NCBI RefSeq assembly: GCF_002078875.1
Contig: NC_034409.1
Location: 12,962,434-13,026,433 of the forward strand
Reading direction: 5' to 3'
From: Numida meleagris
Taxonomy: Eukaryota > Chordata > Aves > Galliformes > Numididae
DNA length: 64,000 bases
Part shown: piece after piece, positions 13,427 through 26,392 of the stretch
How the letters are laid out: each line of letters opens with the position of its first letter
Numbering within the stretch: position 1 is the first letter of the stretch
Program-made: the position numbers and the translations under genes
Notes under the pieces: generated by a model
Told to the model about the DNA's origin: nothing
Databases searched by the model: none
What the model saw: the letters and a program-made list of their open reading frames with translations, nothing else

Positions 13427-13698
13427 AACAGGACACAAGGAAGTGGCCTCAAGTTGCACCACAGGAGTTTTAGACTAGATGTCAGGAATAATTTCTACAT
13501 GGAAAGAGTAGTTAGGCATTAGAGCAGACTGCCCAGGGAGGTGGTGGAGTCACTACCTCTGGAGGTATTTAAGAGATGTGTGGATGTGGTGCTTAGAGAC
13601 ATGGTTTAGTGCTGGACTTGTAGTGTCAGGTGATGGTTGGATTTGATAATCTTAAAGGTCTTAAAGGCCTCAAAGATTCTCTGATTTTATGATTCTAA
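13427..13698 (+). mobile_element. CR1 LINE 3' fragment
   Basis: 5'-truncated non-LTR retrotransposon fragment. It shows the CR1 blocks for the end of ORF2 (GGACACAAGGAAGTGGCCTC, then the GCCCAGGGAGGTGGTGGAGT block) and ends in a tail close to TTTTATGATTCTAA. Several substitutions indicate an old copy. It is antisense to RELN. Confidence 0.93.
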
Positions 13699-16217
13699 CA
13701 TGCTGTATTTTTATAGAAGAAAATGATCCATGTGAAGGCTTGAGCAGCAGCCAACTCGTCTTTCCGAGAAGAAACGCTAATAATGACTAGCAATGGCCCA
13801 AACTTCTCATCACGACTTTACACAAGCTGGAGCAATTTGACTCCAACTGCAAGCTAGATCTTGGCACTGCCTCCATGGTAATGCTGGTGGATGCAACTCA
13901 AAAAAACCCAGCATTTGTATCTTGCAGCCCCAGTCATTGTTCTTCTCCATGGCAGCGTGTATATATTTCTCTAGAAGACTTTTAGAAACTCTTTGCATAG
14001 AAGAAATGGATTAACTTGGATTAGCTGAATTGTTTCCTAGGTAGAACAATGCAGCTGCTCCGTTTTTTGCCTGCAGGAAAGGAAATACACCGTGGTGTGG
14101 GATTTGAAATACTCTTGATGTTGCAAGTGGTTAAGCCTAAAATAAGACCTCTGTCTCTGATGCTCTGTATTAACCCTTTTCATTAGTTCTGGGTCATCAC
14201 TAGGGGGGATCTGTAAGGACAGGCGTGGCTGAGAGCTGCTGCTGGTGCTCTTCTACGAGAAGGATGGTTGTGTCAGGCCAGGTCACGGACAGACTTGTTA
14301 GCTGGCTGAGCAAATTTCATTAGCCTTCGAGAGAAACTCAATTGAAAGAGAAGTTCCTCTCCAACAAAAGCAATTCAGACTTCAAAATTAAATGAAAGAC
14401 TAAATTCTCATTCATCCCAGGTTGCTCAGTATTGCTCTTTGGAAGCTTTCCACAGAAGGCACTCAAGCCCCAAATACACACTATACATCACTAATGGTAC
14501 TTTCCGAATTTATGCAAAATTTCATTATTCAGCCAACAGGCATGGGTACAGGACAAACTTAAATTTACAGATTTCTTTGCTTTCAACATTATTTTTTTAA
14601 TTATAACTAGCCATTTATACAGCATTTGATTTTTCCTAAAAGGCCTTTTCAATTATATGCATAGTATATTGCAAAACAAAACTGCTTACCAATAGACTGA
14701 AATGAAGGAAATTGTGCAAATACATAATATTACTACTAACCACTCATTTAAAAAACTACATGTGCTGATAAGCAAACACTTGGTGTTGGACAAAAGGCTG
14801 TTCTTACAAATAAAGATTTTATGTTGAGGAGGATGGTTTTGTTTCCCAGGTCTCTATAGTATCTGAGAAGCCCAAGCATTTTTGCCTCAGGTATTCCTCC
14901 ATCTAATTTGTAATTCAATTTCTAGAGCCAAATACAACAAAAGACTGTGAAGTTACCACTTAATGAGTGATGATCTTAGACTTCAATCTCCCTAGGAATA
15001 GTTCCTGTATTACATTTTACATTTCATTGCAAAACACCGCTGTGTTGGTCTTCAAGTGTTGTAGCTAAGGTCCTCAAAATATTATAAATTGGAGGACATC
15101 ACAGAAAATTAAAAATATTTTCATCTGTCTTTTTTTATTCATTCACAGAACTACTTGTTTTAAAGCAATGCAGACTGTAGAGCGGGCCATACAATATGAC
15201 TGAAGTAAAACAGAGTTTCCTTGCATAAAATGAGAAAGCTAAAAAAATATTCTATGGTGCAGAGTAACCATGCACTGCAAAGATCAAAATAATTTCCAAA
15301 TTAAAAGAAAAAATCTACAGTACTTCAGACTGAAAGAGGAAAAAAGGCTACCTTAGTACATTTTAAAGCATGATTCACTTAGACGGTGATACATGGTTGG
15401 GTGGTTTGAAATTTAGAACCAGTTTTTGTGTGGCTTAACAATGTAAATTAGCCTGAATGAGAATTTGCTCCCTTTAAGAAATTTTAAAGTAAATGAATTT
15501 ATTATTAGATTTTAAAACAGCACCCAGGGTACGAACAGAGCTTTACAAGACGTGAATTGTACTAAGCAAAGAATGGAAACTGAGCTTGATAAAACTCACA
15601 GTCTAAGAGGCATGAACAAATACAATACAAGAAAATGCAAGGAAATGTAGGATGCTTGCCTTGTAATGCAAGGCAATCCCTTTAGTAAGGAAAGCACAGA
15701 AAAAAAGTATTCAATACAAAGTGATTCAGAGAGAGAAAGGCCACAGTCAAACTGGTAGCGTGAGAAACTCAAAGAAAGTAATGGGGAATTCGAAAGTCAA
15801 TGGGGTCATTGTGGGGCTCTGTGTCCATGGGATGAGGGAGAATGAAGGCGTCTTTTCGAGTAAAAGGTTAAGATTTTCTGTGGATGAAGTAAGGCTAATG
15901 AAAGGTTATTAACAATTAAGATAATACAAAAGTATGTCCTACTATGGATGAACTAGAGGGGAGAGAAATAGGAAAGAAGTGGCAAGGAAATGTCAGCTCA
16001 CTCTAGAGGGGCTGGTATATGTGGAGGGAAACCAGATTTGGTAATGGGCCTGATGCTAATGGAAAAATCAGAACAAAAATAATGAAATATGATAATGGCC
16101 AATGATTAAGCAAAATGAATATTCAACCTGAAAAGAAGAGCTAACATAATACAAATTAAACATATGTTCATTTGTAGCATTGACACACATACTCCATACA
16201 CCTGTGTGGTCAACCTA

Positions 16218-16242
16218 GTGTATAGGTTGGGAACCTATACAC
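16218..16242. repeat. Perfect 11-base inverted repeat, 3-base loop
   Basis: GTGTATAGGTT at 16218-16228 and AACCTATACAC at 16232-16242 pair exactly around GGG. Flanking CAACCTA-like words recur on both sides. Confidence 0.92.
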
Positions 16243-17560
16243 CAACCTAGGATAGGTAGGGAATACAGTTTAAGAAGATATTCCAAAAACATTCCTAAAA
16301 TTTGCTTCAAATTAAATAGACTTTTTTTGAAAATTCTGGACTTTATTATTTTTTAATATAAAGCTAAAGTTAATTACAGAAACACAAATGCTCCCAGACA
16401 AGCATCAAACTCCAAGTTCAACAGGCAGCAGCCGTGAGATGTCACTCACCAATTCATCATAAATGAAAGGTGCAGAAAGGTATATTATATTTTGCAGACT
16501 ATGAAAAAGTCTAATCTCCTCATAAGCAGCCAGATGAAGATGAAAAAGTAAATGAATACTTTTGTTTAGAATCCTGCCAATTCTTTCTCTCCTTTGGTAA
16601 ACAAAGTCGCTATTGAAAGATAGAGGCTGAGCATTCCCTTAGAGAGAGTCAGCGTGTTGCCCGAGGGCTGCATTATTCTTGCTGACACATAAGCCAAGGA
16701 GCAATATGTCAGCTCCGAACTTCATTCCTCTGTAAAATGCTACTCTGGTCAAGCCTGAGAGCCTGCAATCTGTTTCGTATTTGTTTTTCAAAGTGTTCTT
16801 CAATCCATATTTACAAGGTACAAAACATGCCTAAAAGATCTTCCGCAAACATTCAGGCAAAAGCTATCACATCAAAGGGAACCTGGGCCAGTTCTCATTA
16901 TTTACTTTCACATGGAGACATCTGTCAGAGCAGGGTGTGGTTTCTTAAGAAAGGAACATCAGTCCTACAGTTAGTGGTGGTGAATGCAAGATTGTATAAA
17001 ATTCCAGAATTTTGCTGAAAGGAATGTTTCTGCACTAGAAGGGAACAACAATACCCTTCATCATTTCCATCTTTTAAGTTTAATGGTTCTGATTCTCCTT
17101 CACTCAGGCAGAACTAAATGACATGCTGTGACATTCTACAATGTGATTCTATAACATGCTCACAAATCTCCCAGCACGGTCCTTATGCCAAAGAACTGTA
17201 GTACTAGCCCACAGATACATAGAGGGCCCGGGACAACGGTCCCTTAGCCCTTCCACACCAGACAGTGCGATGTGGGTGCCAACAGCTCCACCAAGAGCTC
17301 TTTCTCCAGCACCATCGCTGCTCTCATACAGAACTGATGGTCTCCCTCGAGGTCCACAGCACAGTGCAGCCAGGTCTGATCTTTTGCCAACTCCATTTTA
17401 ATTACACTAGTGTTTTTTCATGTCAAATTTTTATTCTACTCAGGACAAGAATAAATATGAAAAAATCTGTACAAGTTTACCTTATCGATTTGTAAATTGA
17501 CCTTATTTTACACTCATTTTGCTATTAGATGAGCAGGTTAAATACATTACTAAAGATATT

Positions 17561-17599
17561 ATTAATGGTATCATGATGATGATATCATCAGTCATTAAT
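17561..17599. repeat. Nested palindrome, AT-rich
   Basis: A perfect 14-base palindrome TGATGATATCATCA (17577-17590) lies between ATTAATG (17561-17567) and its complement CATTAAT (17593-17599). The arms between are imperfect. Confidence 0.85.
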
Positions 17600-20500
17600 A
17601 TACTTACCTTTCCTTACCAATATTTATAACACATCTACCTTTTCTGTCTTGGCTTGTAATTTTTTTTGTTTTCTTGCCTGTTTTTATGTTTTCCTTCTTC
17701 CTCAAGATTCCTACAAACTTTAAAGCATGCATCAGTTCTCGAAGATCTCTCCAGATTCTTAAAATATTTATTGTATGCTGAACTTACAGCTTTTCAAGCC
17801 ATTGTGTCTTTCCCTGTGGTGTCTTTCCTTACTCCATTTACATTATATATAGAGCTGCTGGTTTGGCATTGCCATTCCTTAACACTACCCTTTATCATCC
17901 TCTAATTCACTTCCAAATAAGAAATACACTTTCCTTTCATTGCACAAATCCCATTAACTCTATTAGGATTTACTAATGCACATCTAAGGGCAGACAGCCA
18001 CAGCAATCATGATTTCTGAGATTCTGTGCTGGTTTCATGTCTTCGTGTATATCCTTTGTACTAGTTATTACGAAGGCTGATATAATCTCCAGTGAATAAT
18101 TATTACAAAAATGTTCTATAATAAATCTATAAAGTTTCCCTTTGGTTTTATTTTCTTTATTTTACGTGTCACATTTTTCACTTCAGCCTTTCAGTTAAGT
18201 AATGTTTAGAGCCAGAAACAGACCTTAAAACCTCACTTCTGTCAATCCTTCTTGCAGTTTTGCATATTTATCTTTGCTTTTAAATAAACACACTAATTCT
18301 TTCTGATATAATTCTTTGTTTATATTATCAGTGTTGCTGAGACTGTGATTGTCTGCACGGAAAAAAAGTGAGGTTTGCTTCAAAGAAAGCATCTTTTCTT
18401 TAAAATGGAAAATCAATGCTAATAGTGTAAGTTATAATAGTTCTCACTGGTAGAGAAGACCAGTGCAATGCACATCGTCTGCTTAAGAAATAAAAACAAA
18501 AGGGCAGAGGGTAGCCTGCTGCTGGACAGGACTGGAAGAAGGGCAATGGGCAACAGAGTTTTTGACCAGATGAGTCAGGAAAACTGACAGCTGGACAGAA
18601 ATCTGGGGAAGAGCCAAGCAAAGCTCTGAGAAGCTTGCACGTTGGTATTTCAGAGGAATTAACTGACTACATGGCTGCCATGGACTGTGGGCTGCTCATA
18701 AAACTGCACCTCAGGATGATCCTTGACTAAGACAAACCTGAGGATGGTAGAATTACCACCGTAATTTCAAATACTTTGGAAAATACAAATCCACATAGTC
18801 TGTGGAGTTATTTAGTACTCTTCATACAAAGTAAAGAAAATCAGTGGGAACATTACAGAAAACACAGAAGTTGCTGAGGATTTGGGAGATGACCACAAGA
18901 TGGGGAAGCCTGAGGTCTCTTAAGGGATATGGTGCTGGACATGGTTCTCTGTGTCTGTGTGGTGGAGAAGGCAAAGGGATGGCCACAGAGGAGCCCAGGG
19001 ATGGCATAGCTCATCATCTTCTATTCTCTGCACACAGCCAATAAACAAATCCCATTTTCTCTTATCCTGTGGAGTCCCTGTGTACTCTGGGTATCATCAG
19101 GAGTTATTGTTCTAATCCATGAGTATTGCTAAATTGTTGATTTAAGGTTGAGTTATGCTTCAAAATTGGAGAAGTGTAAAACAGAGAAAAAAGAATTACA
19201 ATATACATTGCCAGCTCTGCTAGCAAAGACATCTTGTATACATCTCAGAAGCAAGGACTATCAAAGCCTGTACTGATGGATTTCTACTCAATACTCTCTG
19301 TTTGTCAAGGTATTTTCTTCTGGCAGGGGGAATCCTGCTGCTTTGCCCATATTCTCCTTGACCACGCTGCCAGCTCTGATATTGATGGTCATATGTTCCC
19401 TTTTGTCTTGCTTGCCTACAGCTTTCATTGTGCTGATAACTGCCAGCTCTGACTCCCTGTCACTCCTCCCTCAGTATGTCTTCTACTTATTTGTCCTTTC
19501 CTTTCCTGTTCTGACCACTGCAGGCTCTGACTTTGGCATTGGTTTCATTATGCAGCACCTATAGAGAATTTCACATCTTTAGGAGTCTTTTTACTATTTT
19601 ATGCTAATAACTGTATCAATTTTTTCACTCATGTCTATCCAGCAAGTAGCCCATGTGAGATATCCTCACTGTTCTCCTTAACACATCCCATATGGCATTC
19701 GTGACAGTACTCCTGTTCCCAAATCTCCTTATAGCAGCCACCAAAACATAATGCTTGTACAGTTTATCTCCTATTCTGAATACCAAAAACTTTTTTGTAA
19801 TTTCACCAGAGGTTTTTCCTTCCACGCAGTAAAACACAGATACGTGCTGCGTCCAATCACCTCCCATCCAGATCACTATCACACTCCCTTCTGATTGCCA
19901 ACACCTGTGTTACATTTCTCTAATTTATTCAAAATATAATTAATTCTAGCTTCTGAACTTGTTAGCTGGTATCTTCAGTCACCTCTCTGAATTCCCGTTT
20001 CCCACTGAAATATTAAAATACTGAAAACTCACATATTGAAACTGAAAACTGAAATATTTTTCTTTCACTCACAGGGATACTATTCATACTTTTTTCACAC
20101 CTCAATAAATGCTTCTCAGTAATGTCCAACAACTTCCTGTTACAAAATTATTGCACAGATATTCCCAAGCTTATATAAAAAAGAAATACTAAGTAGGCCC
20201 AAAAGTATGTATTTTTTTTCTCGTTTGTTCAAATGACAATACATTTCTAACGTTGAAATGTTTATTTTAGACTGATTTGGCCCATGTCCTTCTTCACCCA
20301 GAAATATCACTGAAATTTTGCAGAGAAAACTGGATCACAGAAATCACACAGCACAGATATTCCTTTCTCTCCTGTACCAGAAGTGATGGATACCTTCCCT
20401 ACTTCTCACTGCCTTAATGAAGCACATTCAAAGCCATGCATTGTTGGTAGACAACAACTCACAACAGGACATTTATTTGGAGGTTATTCATCAAAAGACT

Positions 20501-21036
20501 ATATATGATAAGCTGTGCAAACAATTAGATTTTCAAAGTCAGTTTAAGTCAAACATTTTGTTTAGCTATAAAAATGATCAAAAGTTGTTGGTGAAAGGCA
20601 AAAATGTGATAGCCTACTTTCACAAAATTGGAAGGCAGGTTCTTCACAGAGTTGCTCGTGAGCAGGATGGTAAATGAAGCTTTTCCTGTAGGCATGCTGC
20701 ATTCTTTTCTTGTTAATACAGCTATAGTTAAAACTCAGCTTGTGGTGCTGACAGAAAACAAAAGGCAGTTGTTATAGGCTGATTTTAATGGTATAAAGCA
20801 ATAGGATGTACTTCAACTTTCAGTCATTCTTCAGCGTTCAGCAGACGGGACAGAATTCTGGGTTTCTCGGATCAATAATGAGAGATGTGGAACCACAGAA
20901 AGAGTTGGTTTTGAGAATATAGGGAATGTCCTGACTAAAATTTTCTAAAATTCCTTTCGTGATGAAAAACATTGACATGCAAGTACAACAGAAAACCACA
21001 TTTACCAGATATTTTTGAAATAATGGCTGCTCTTAC

Positions 21037-21107
21037 CTCCCTGCTCACACAGCTGTTGTGCTAAGGCATCCTTGAATATAACTTGGCCCCTATGAGTAGC
21101 TGTAGCC
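21037..21107 (-). CDS. RELN: Reelin (RELN) coding exon B, end of the reelin domain
   Basis: This 71-base exon holds 1 + 69 + 1 bases. The first G completes the Met codon begun in exon A. The 23 full codons read [20 protein letters not shown] followed by EQG, matching human RELN at about residues 159-181 as I recall it. It ends the reeler domain and carries one cysteine. The acceptor is tttatgtccacag and the donor is gtaaga. The last base, G, starts an Ala codon finished by exon C (or by exon D if C is skipped). The 32.7 kb intron separating it from exon A is the longest complete intron in the window. No frameshift or stop is present. Confidence 0.97.
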
Positions 21108-23138
21108 CTGTGGACATAAAAAAGACAACAATAAATAATGTAGCATGCTCATTTATGTATGCATATGTACAGCTATATGCATGAGTAATTAAATCAGAAG
21201 TCCCATTCTACTTTCTGCCTGGGCTCTTCTTTCTGCACTCTGTTTTTAAACTTGTAGAACAATTCACAGGATTTTTTCTGTATATAGCAAAAGAAAAATT
21301 CCTAAATCAAAATGCCTAAGTTGGTAATATAAAGCACTCATGCAGGCATTCACTGGGGGACATGAGTAAGAGCAGGTGTATCACAGAACTTAGCTTATCA
21401 CTTTGCCTGAGAATGCATACCTGCCTCAGAGCAGAAAAGAAGAAATGTTTGCAGAGCTGCTGCCCTGGAAAATTAATATTCACAAGATCCAGTGAGCTAT
21501 AGCAATACTGTTACATTCTGGATAGAAATGCAGATCTTGAATGGGTTTTCAGAAATCCTTTCTGGAAACAGGGAAAACTTGTCCAAAAAAGGAGAGCCTG
21601 CACTGCCCATCTTCTGACCATTCACTTTCTGAACAACATACCATCATCTTGGTCTCTGCTCATCTCTCTATCTCCATCTCTGAGGAAGCGATACGCTGCA
21701 CACAGAGTTTCTGTACTTGAGGTCTTACCAGTTTTGTCTAAAGAATAAACGTTTCCAATTAACAATTCACAGCTAACAGCCCAGTTAATGTACCATGGAG
21801 AAAGATACATAATTTTGTTTTCTTCTAATCAGCCAGAAATCCAATGCAATTTGACTTGCTCTTCTCTTACAGTGCTGCCATGCTAACAGCACCAGTTCTT
21901 CTTTATTTCCAATTGCTTATTTCATCTCTCTTTCCTAACTGTAATGTTACAACTTAATTTTATCTAGTTGATTTCAAAACTAAATCAGTACTGACTCTGA
22001 TTTCTGACTTCTTGCAGCCAAAGTTCTTTCAACATCTTATACACACTCTTCATACATGTTCTTCACCCTTTCCAACTCAGTAATGGAAATAATTAACAGA
22101 AATGGACTCAAGATTAATCCATACATATTCCTTGAAACAGCCTTAGTCCAACAGTGAGATACTGAGAGCAACTTCATGAGTGTGATTTTTCAGGCAACCG
22201 TGTGCCACCTCTAATGGATCACATCTGGCTTGCTTATGAAACTGTCAGGAAGGAGCATAACGTCTTGGTAGGTAGTGGAAACTCAACATATACCGTTTTT
22301 TTCCTCAGCTATTGGGCCAGCTGCACTGACAGGGAAGAGCAATAAAACACATCTAATATTATGTTTTTCAGATACAGTGGATCCTCAAGGTAAAACTCAT
22401 CCGCAGTCTGCCAAACAGGAGTAAATGAAAACTCCATTGGGATCTAATTTGTCTCTTGCTCAATCAGGAAAACTCTATTTACCCCTACTCCTATGTCCAG
22501 AAATGTAACATTATCACCACTTGATGCTTTTAGGGCACTTGGGGAACTCCCTTCTCTGTGCATGTTGCTTTTTCTGCAGCTTGGACTTTCCAGAGGCATA
22601 GGAGAACATGGAGAGGAGCCTCACCAGGTAGCGATACTAGCATGGGCACAGAGCTGGGATCATGTTCCTTGTGTGAAGTTTTGGTCCCTACCATGCTCAT
22701 TATGGAACTATTTTACGATTTCAAACACAGAGTCAGCAGCCAGAACAGTCTGAATCTTGTTGTGTCCATTACCCTCTGCTTGATAGCTGGTAGGAGCCAA
22801 TTATTGCTGCTCCATAGCAGGAGCAATCTGTGCCCAGGGACAGAAGCGCTCTGCAGGACAGACACCACTTCATGCAGCAAGCACTCACGGCACCTCCACT
22901 TTTGCAGTGGGCATATGCATGAGTTCTGCACCAGCCAGAGCAGCGTCAGAGAATTACGAAGGATATTGCTTTTGTTTTTTTTTCCAGTGTTAACTACTTG
23001 CTTTCCTCTCTATTTATGCATTACATGTGGAGTAAATGCCAGTAACGTGGTGCAATTATGCAGCAACTTAGCTACTTTCAGAATGGAGTGCAAAATGTAC
23101 CTTTCCTGCATTGAACTGCCTCTGTTGGTGATTATAAA

Positions 23139-23700
23139 ATCATAGAATCGTTTGAGTTGGAAGGGACCCTTAAAGGTCATCTAGGCCAACTCCCTTGCAA
23201 TGAGCAGGTACACCTACAGCTAGATCAGGTTGCTCAGAGCCCAGTCCAGCCTGATCTCGAATGTATCCAAGGATGGGGCAACCACAACCTCTCTGGGCAA
23301 CCTGTGCCAGTGCCTCACCGCCCTTATTATAAAAAACTGCTTCCTCATATCTAGTCTAAATCTTCCCTCTTTTGGTTTAAAGCCATTTCCCCTTTTCCTA
23401 TCACAACAGAAACTTCTAAAGAGCTTGTCCCCTTTTTTCTTATAGCCCCCCTTTAGATACTGAAAGGCGGCACTGAGGTCACCCCAGAGCCTTCTCTTCT
23501 CCAGGCATAACAGCCCTAGCTCTCTCAGCCTGTCCTCATAGGAGAGGTGTTCCTGGGATATTTTTGTGGCCCTCCTCTGGATGTGCTCCAACTGGTCCAT
23601 GTCTCTCCCATACCTAGGACTCCACATCTGGATATGGTTCTCCAGGTGATGTCTCACCAGCACAGAGTAGACCAGAGTAGACCTAGTTCCTCCCTGTCAG
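23139..23700 (-). mobile_element. CR1 LINE 3' fragment with preserved ORF2 end
   Basis: The longest CR1 in the window, about 560 bases, inverted and so in the same sense as RELN. The tail end (CATAGAATCGTTTGAGTTGG) is at 23141. An uninterrupted reading frame of 147 codons (23220-23663, minus) encodes the C-terminal part of the CR1 ORF2 polyprotein, with blocks such as HIQRRATKI, LSYEDRLRELGL, AAFQYLKGGYKK and HWHRLPREVV. The endonuclease and reverse-transcriptase cores are missing through 5' truncation, so it cannot move. The intact frame suggests fewer mutations than in most other copies here. Confidence 0.95.
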
Positions 23701-25064
23701 GTAAGCTTAACCAAAAGGGATCGTGAATCTGGATTTTTGTCTTCCAAAAATGTGTAACATACCCCAAACCATACCGATCTCTAGACTGACACTCAGGTCT
23801 AAAAATACAAAAGATTTATGGTAATTATAATAAAAATAACATTGGCAATATCTAAAACAGCTTTAGTAGAGAAAGAAAATGTTTTCAGTTATTAATTACA
23901 GGGGTTTGTTTTCTTGACCTGCCTATAACTGGCTTCTGTACCGTTTTTCAGAAGTTTCTGTACAGTCTTCAGTGTAGTTAAATATTGCTTAGATTAACGC
24001 ACTTACTAAGTATTAATTAGTGTTACTCCACACCACCTGTAGTCCTGCTGTCACTCTATGTTAACTACTTCCAGCCAACGGCCAAGTGACCAACCAAGCA
24101 CTGCCAAAAGGCAGCATGCACGTTCTTTGTGCCCCAAGGCAACTCCTCGCTGTGAACCAGTCTTTCCCAGGAGGTGAATAATAAAAGAGAAATGGATGGG
24201 AAAAGGAACATCCTGACATGGTAAGTGAGTGCTTTGAAAGAAAAACAACTTAGAGGTAATAAGATTCCTCTTTACATTAACTTCACACCTCCATTAGCCT
24301 AGATGGATCTGTCTGCTTGGGGCTATGTAAGAGAGAAGGGAAAATGTGCTTTTAACAGTAGCCAGAGAAGATAAACTGCTGAGGGAGGACAAAAGGGCTC
24401 TGAGCAGAGGAAGGCTCTATCTGGCACCGAGGCTTGCTGTCACTTCAAGACATCACTAACTCCATGCTTTGACTCTAGGAACTCTGTAACGAACTTCATT
24501 TCCCCAAGGTGAAATCAGGTGGTAATAAAGACTTTCAGATTGTCACCAAAAAGGAGAAAAGAAACATGATCTTCCAAATCTACACTTGAACTATTTATAG
24601 TCTATGTTACCTGTGAAAGAGGATGTGCAGGACCGCTGTACTAACAGGCTTAAAATCTCTATTCATATGCAGCACCGCCAGCTCCCCTGTACACAGCCTA
24701 AGTAACATCATTTTGTCCCCTATGTGACTATACAAATTGTTCAAGCCCTCGGGTGATTTGGGAGAAACAAGTCCAAAGATGTTCACATCCACTTCCATTT
24801 CCCTGCTCCTGCAGCATGCTGCACTGCATGACCAGCTCAGAGCTCAGGCCCCACACCTCCCTTGGTAGTGCTCTGGGGTCAGAATGGCCTGGCCCTCACT
24901 CTGCTCTTACAGGGGCTGGTGGCATCATTCCCTCTGAGGGGAAAGTACCAGCACAGAGGTCTTCAGAAGAAGACCTGGGAATGTAGATTTCCTGCAGTAA
25001 CCCAACCCATTTCATGACAGACAGTTCAGACAGCTTTTTAATAGGATCATGGAAAACAAGCGTA

Positions 25065-25205
25065 TAGAATTACAGAATAACAGAATGGTTTGAGTTGGAA
25101 AGGACCTTAAAATTAATCTAGCTCTAACCCCATGCCATGGTCAGCATTGCCACTCAACAGATCAGGCTGCCCAGGGCTGCAGGATGCCTCCAAGGATTGG
25201 GTACC
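25065..25205 (-). mobile_element. Short CR1 3' fragment
   Basis: Contains ACAGAATGGTTTGAGTTGG, AAAGGACCTTAAAATTAATC and a GATCAGGCTGCCCAGGGC block, the usual terminal CR1 order read on the minus strand. About 140 bases; the 5' side is truncated. Confidence 0.92.
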
Positions 25206-25590
25206 TCAGCTTTCATTTGACAAGAAAACACAGTCTAATTAAAGAGCAGGATGTGTGCATTCTAAAACCATGGTTTTGACTCTGCCTCCCCCCCACACTT
25301 TAACCAACTGTTTATTCCCCGAGGTTACAAAAAAATAAAGTCAGCTGTCCTGGCCATATTCAGTGGGAACTGCCAGGGAAATCTGGCAAGTAAGATGCAA
25401 TTATTTATGTCAACATTAGTGCAAGAGGCTGAAATTAGCATGCTTGCTCTAAAAGCCTGGATAAGAGGTGAAAAGGCTTCAGAGGGAAAGGATTAAAATG
25501 ACCAGCAGAAGGCAGTGTGCTAGAGACCAAAGAGCAACCAGCCCACCCAGGGCAGCTTTACCAGCCCGAAGTCTGTGGGACACAGCCACA

Positions 25591-26095
25591 GAGTCCTAGA
25601 GTCACAGAATATTGTGAGTTGGAAGGGACCTGTAAGGATCATCAAGTCCAACTCCTGATTCCACACAGGACCACCCAAAATTCAAACCCTATGACTGAGA
25701 GCGGTGTACAAACACTCCTTGAACTCTGGCAGCTTGGGGCTGTGCCCACTGCCCTGGGCAGCCTGTTCCATGCCCACTGCCCTCTGGGGCAGAACCTTTC
25801 CCTAACCCCTTTCCCCGACCCTCCCCTGACACAGCTCCATGCCGTTCTCTGGGGCCCTGTTGCTGTCACAGAGAGCAGAGCTCAGCGCTGCCCCTCCGCT
25901 CCCTGTGAGGAGCTGCAGCTGCCATGAGGCCTCCCCTCAGCTCCTCTGCTCCAGGCTGAGCAAACCCAGGGACCTGAGCCTCTGCTCTTCCCATCTACAC
26001 CCCTCACCATCTTTTTAGCCCTCCTTTAGTCATTCCCTAATAGTTTTACGTCCTTTTTCTTCTGTGGTGCCCAAAACATACAGAGCAAGTACAAG
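25591..26095 (-). mobile_element. CR1 3' fragment of a diverged subfamily
   Basis: About 500 bases beginning near GAGTCACAGAATATTGTGAG and GTTGGAAGGGACCTGTAAGG. It continues through the CCTGTTCCATGCCCACTGCC block to CATCTTTTTAGCCCTCCTTT and a GTGGTGCCCAAAAC-like block. It is GC-richer than, and different in sequence from, the other long copies, so it probably belongs to another CR1 subfamily. The internal frames are broken. Confidence 0.9.
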
Positions 26096-26329
26096 AGGAA
26101 CAAAGGCCTCTTCTCTTTATTTCCTGTCTCTGAATTTACCTCCAGGGATGGCCCATGTGGCAAAGGCACTGGGAATCCAACACAAGGGTTAAACAAGCAT
26201 ATTTGTAGAGATTTTGAAAATAACAACAAAGTCAAAAAGTTTTCTGTCTGAGAGAAGAAAATGCAGGTCGGTCGGTCAAAAGTCTTCTCAGGAAGATCCA
26301 GTAAACAATAGGGAAATAAATCAAAGTCT

Positions 26330-26392
26330 CCATAGAGTCATTAAGGTTGGAAATGACCACTAAGATCATCTAGTTCAACTGTCAACATATCC
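26330..26392 (-). mobile_element. Very short CR1 tail fragment
   Basis: About 60 bases with CATAGAGTCATTAAGGTTGG, ACCACTAAGATCATCTAGTT and a CAACTGTCAAC end. Only the extreme 3' end of the element is present. Confidence 0.85.

Larger units (their letters stand above)
11853..21036 (-). other. RELN: RELN intron between exons B and C (9,184 bases)
   Basis: Donor gtaaga at 21036 and acceptor ccacag at 11853. It holds one plus-oriented CR1 fragment near 13.4-13.7 kb and short inverted repeats at 12691-12710, 16218-16242 and 17561-17599. The rest is unremarkable AT-rich sequence with no convincing extra exon. Confidence 0.85.

Noticed and set aside
17110..17160. GTGATTCTATAACATG as a CR1 tail remnant
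   Set aside because: Only the tail-like word is present; the GGTTGGAAGGGACC-type core is missing.
20190..20300. Possible mariner-like terminal repeat (TAGGCCCAAAAGTATG)
   Set aside because: It resembles mariner ends only loosely, and I found neither a matching second end nor transposase fragments nearby.
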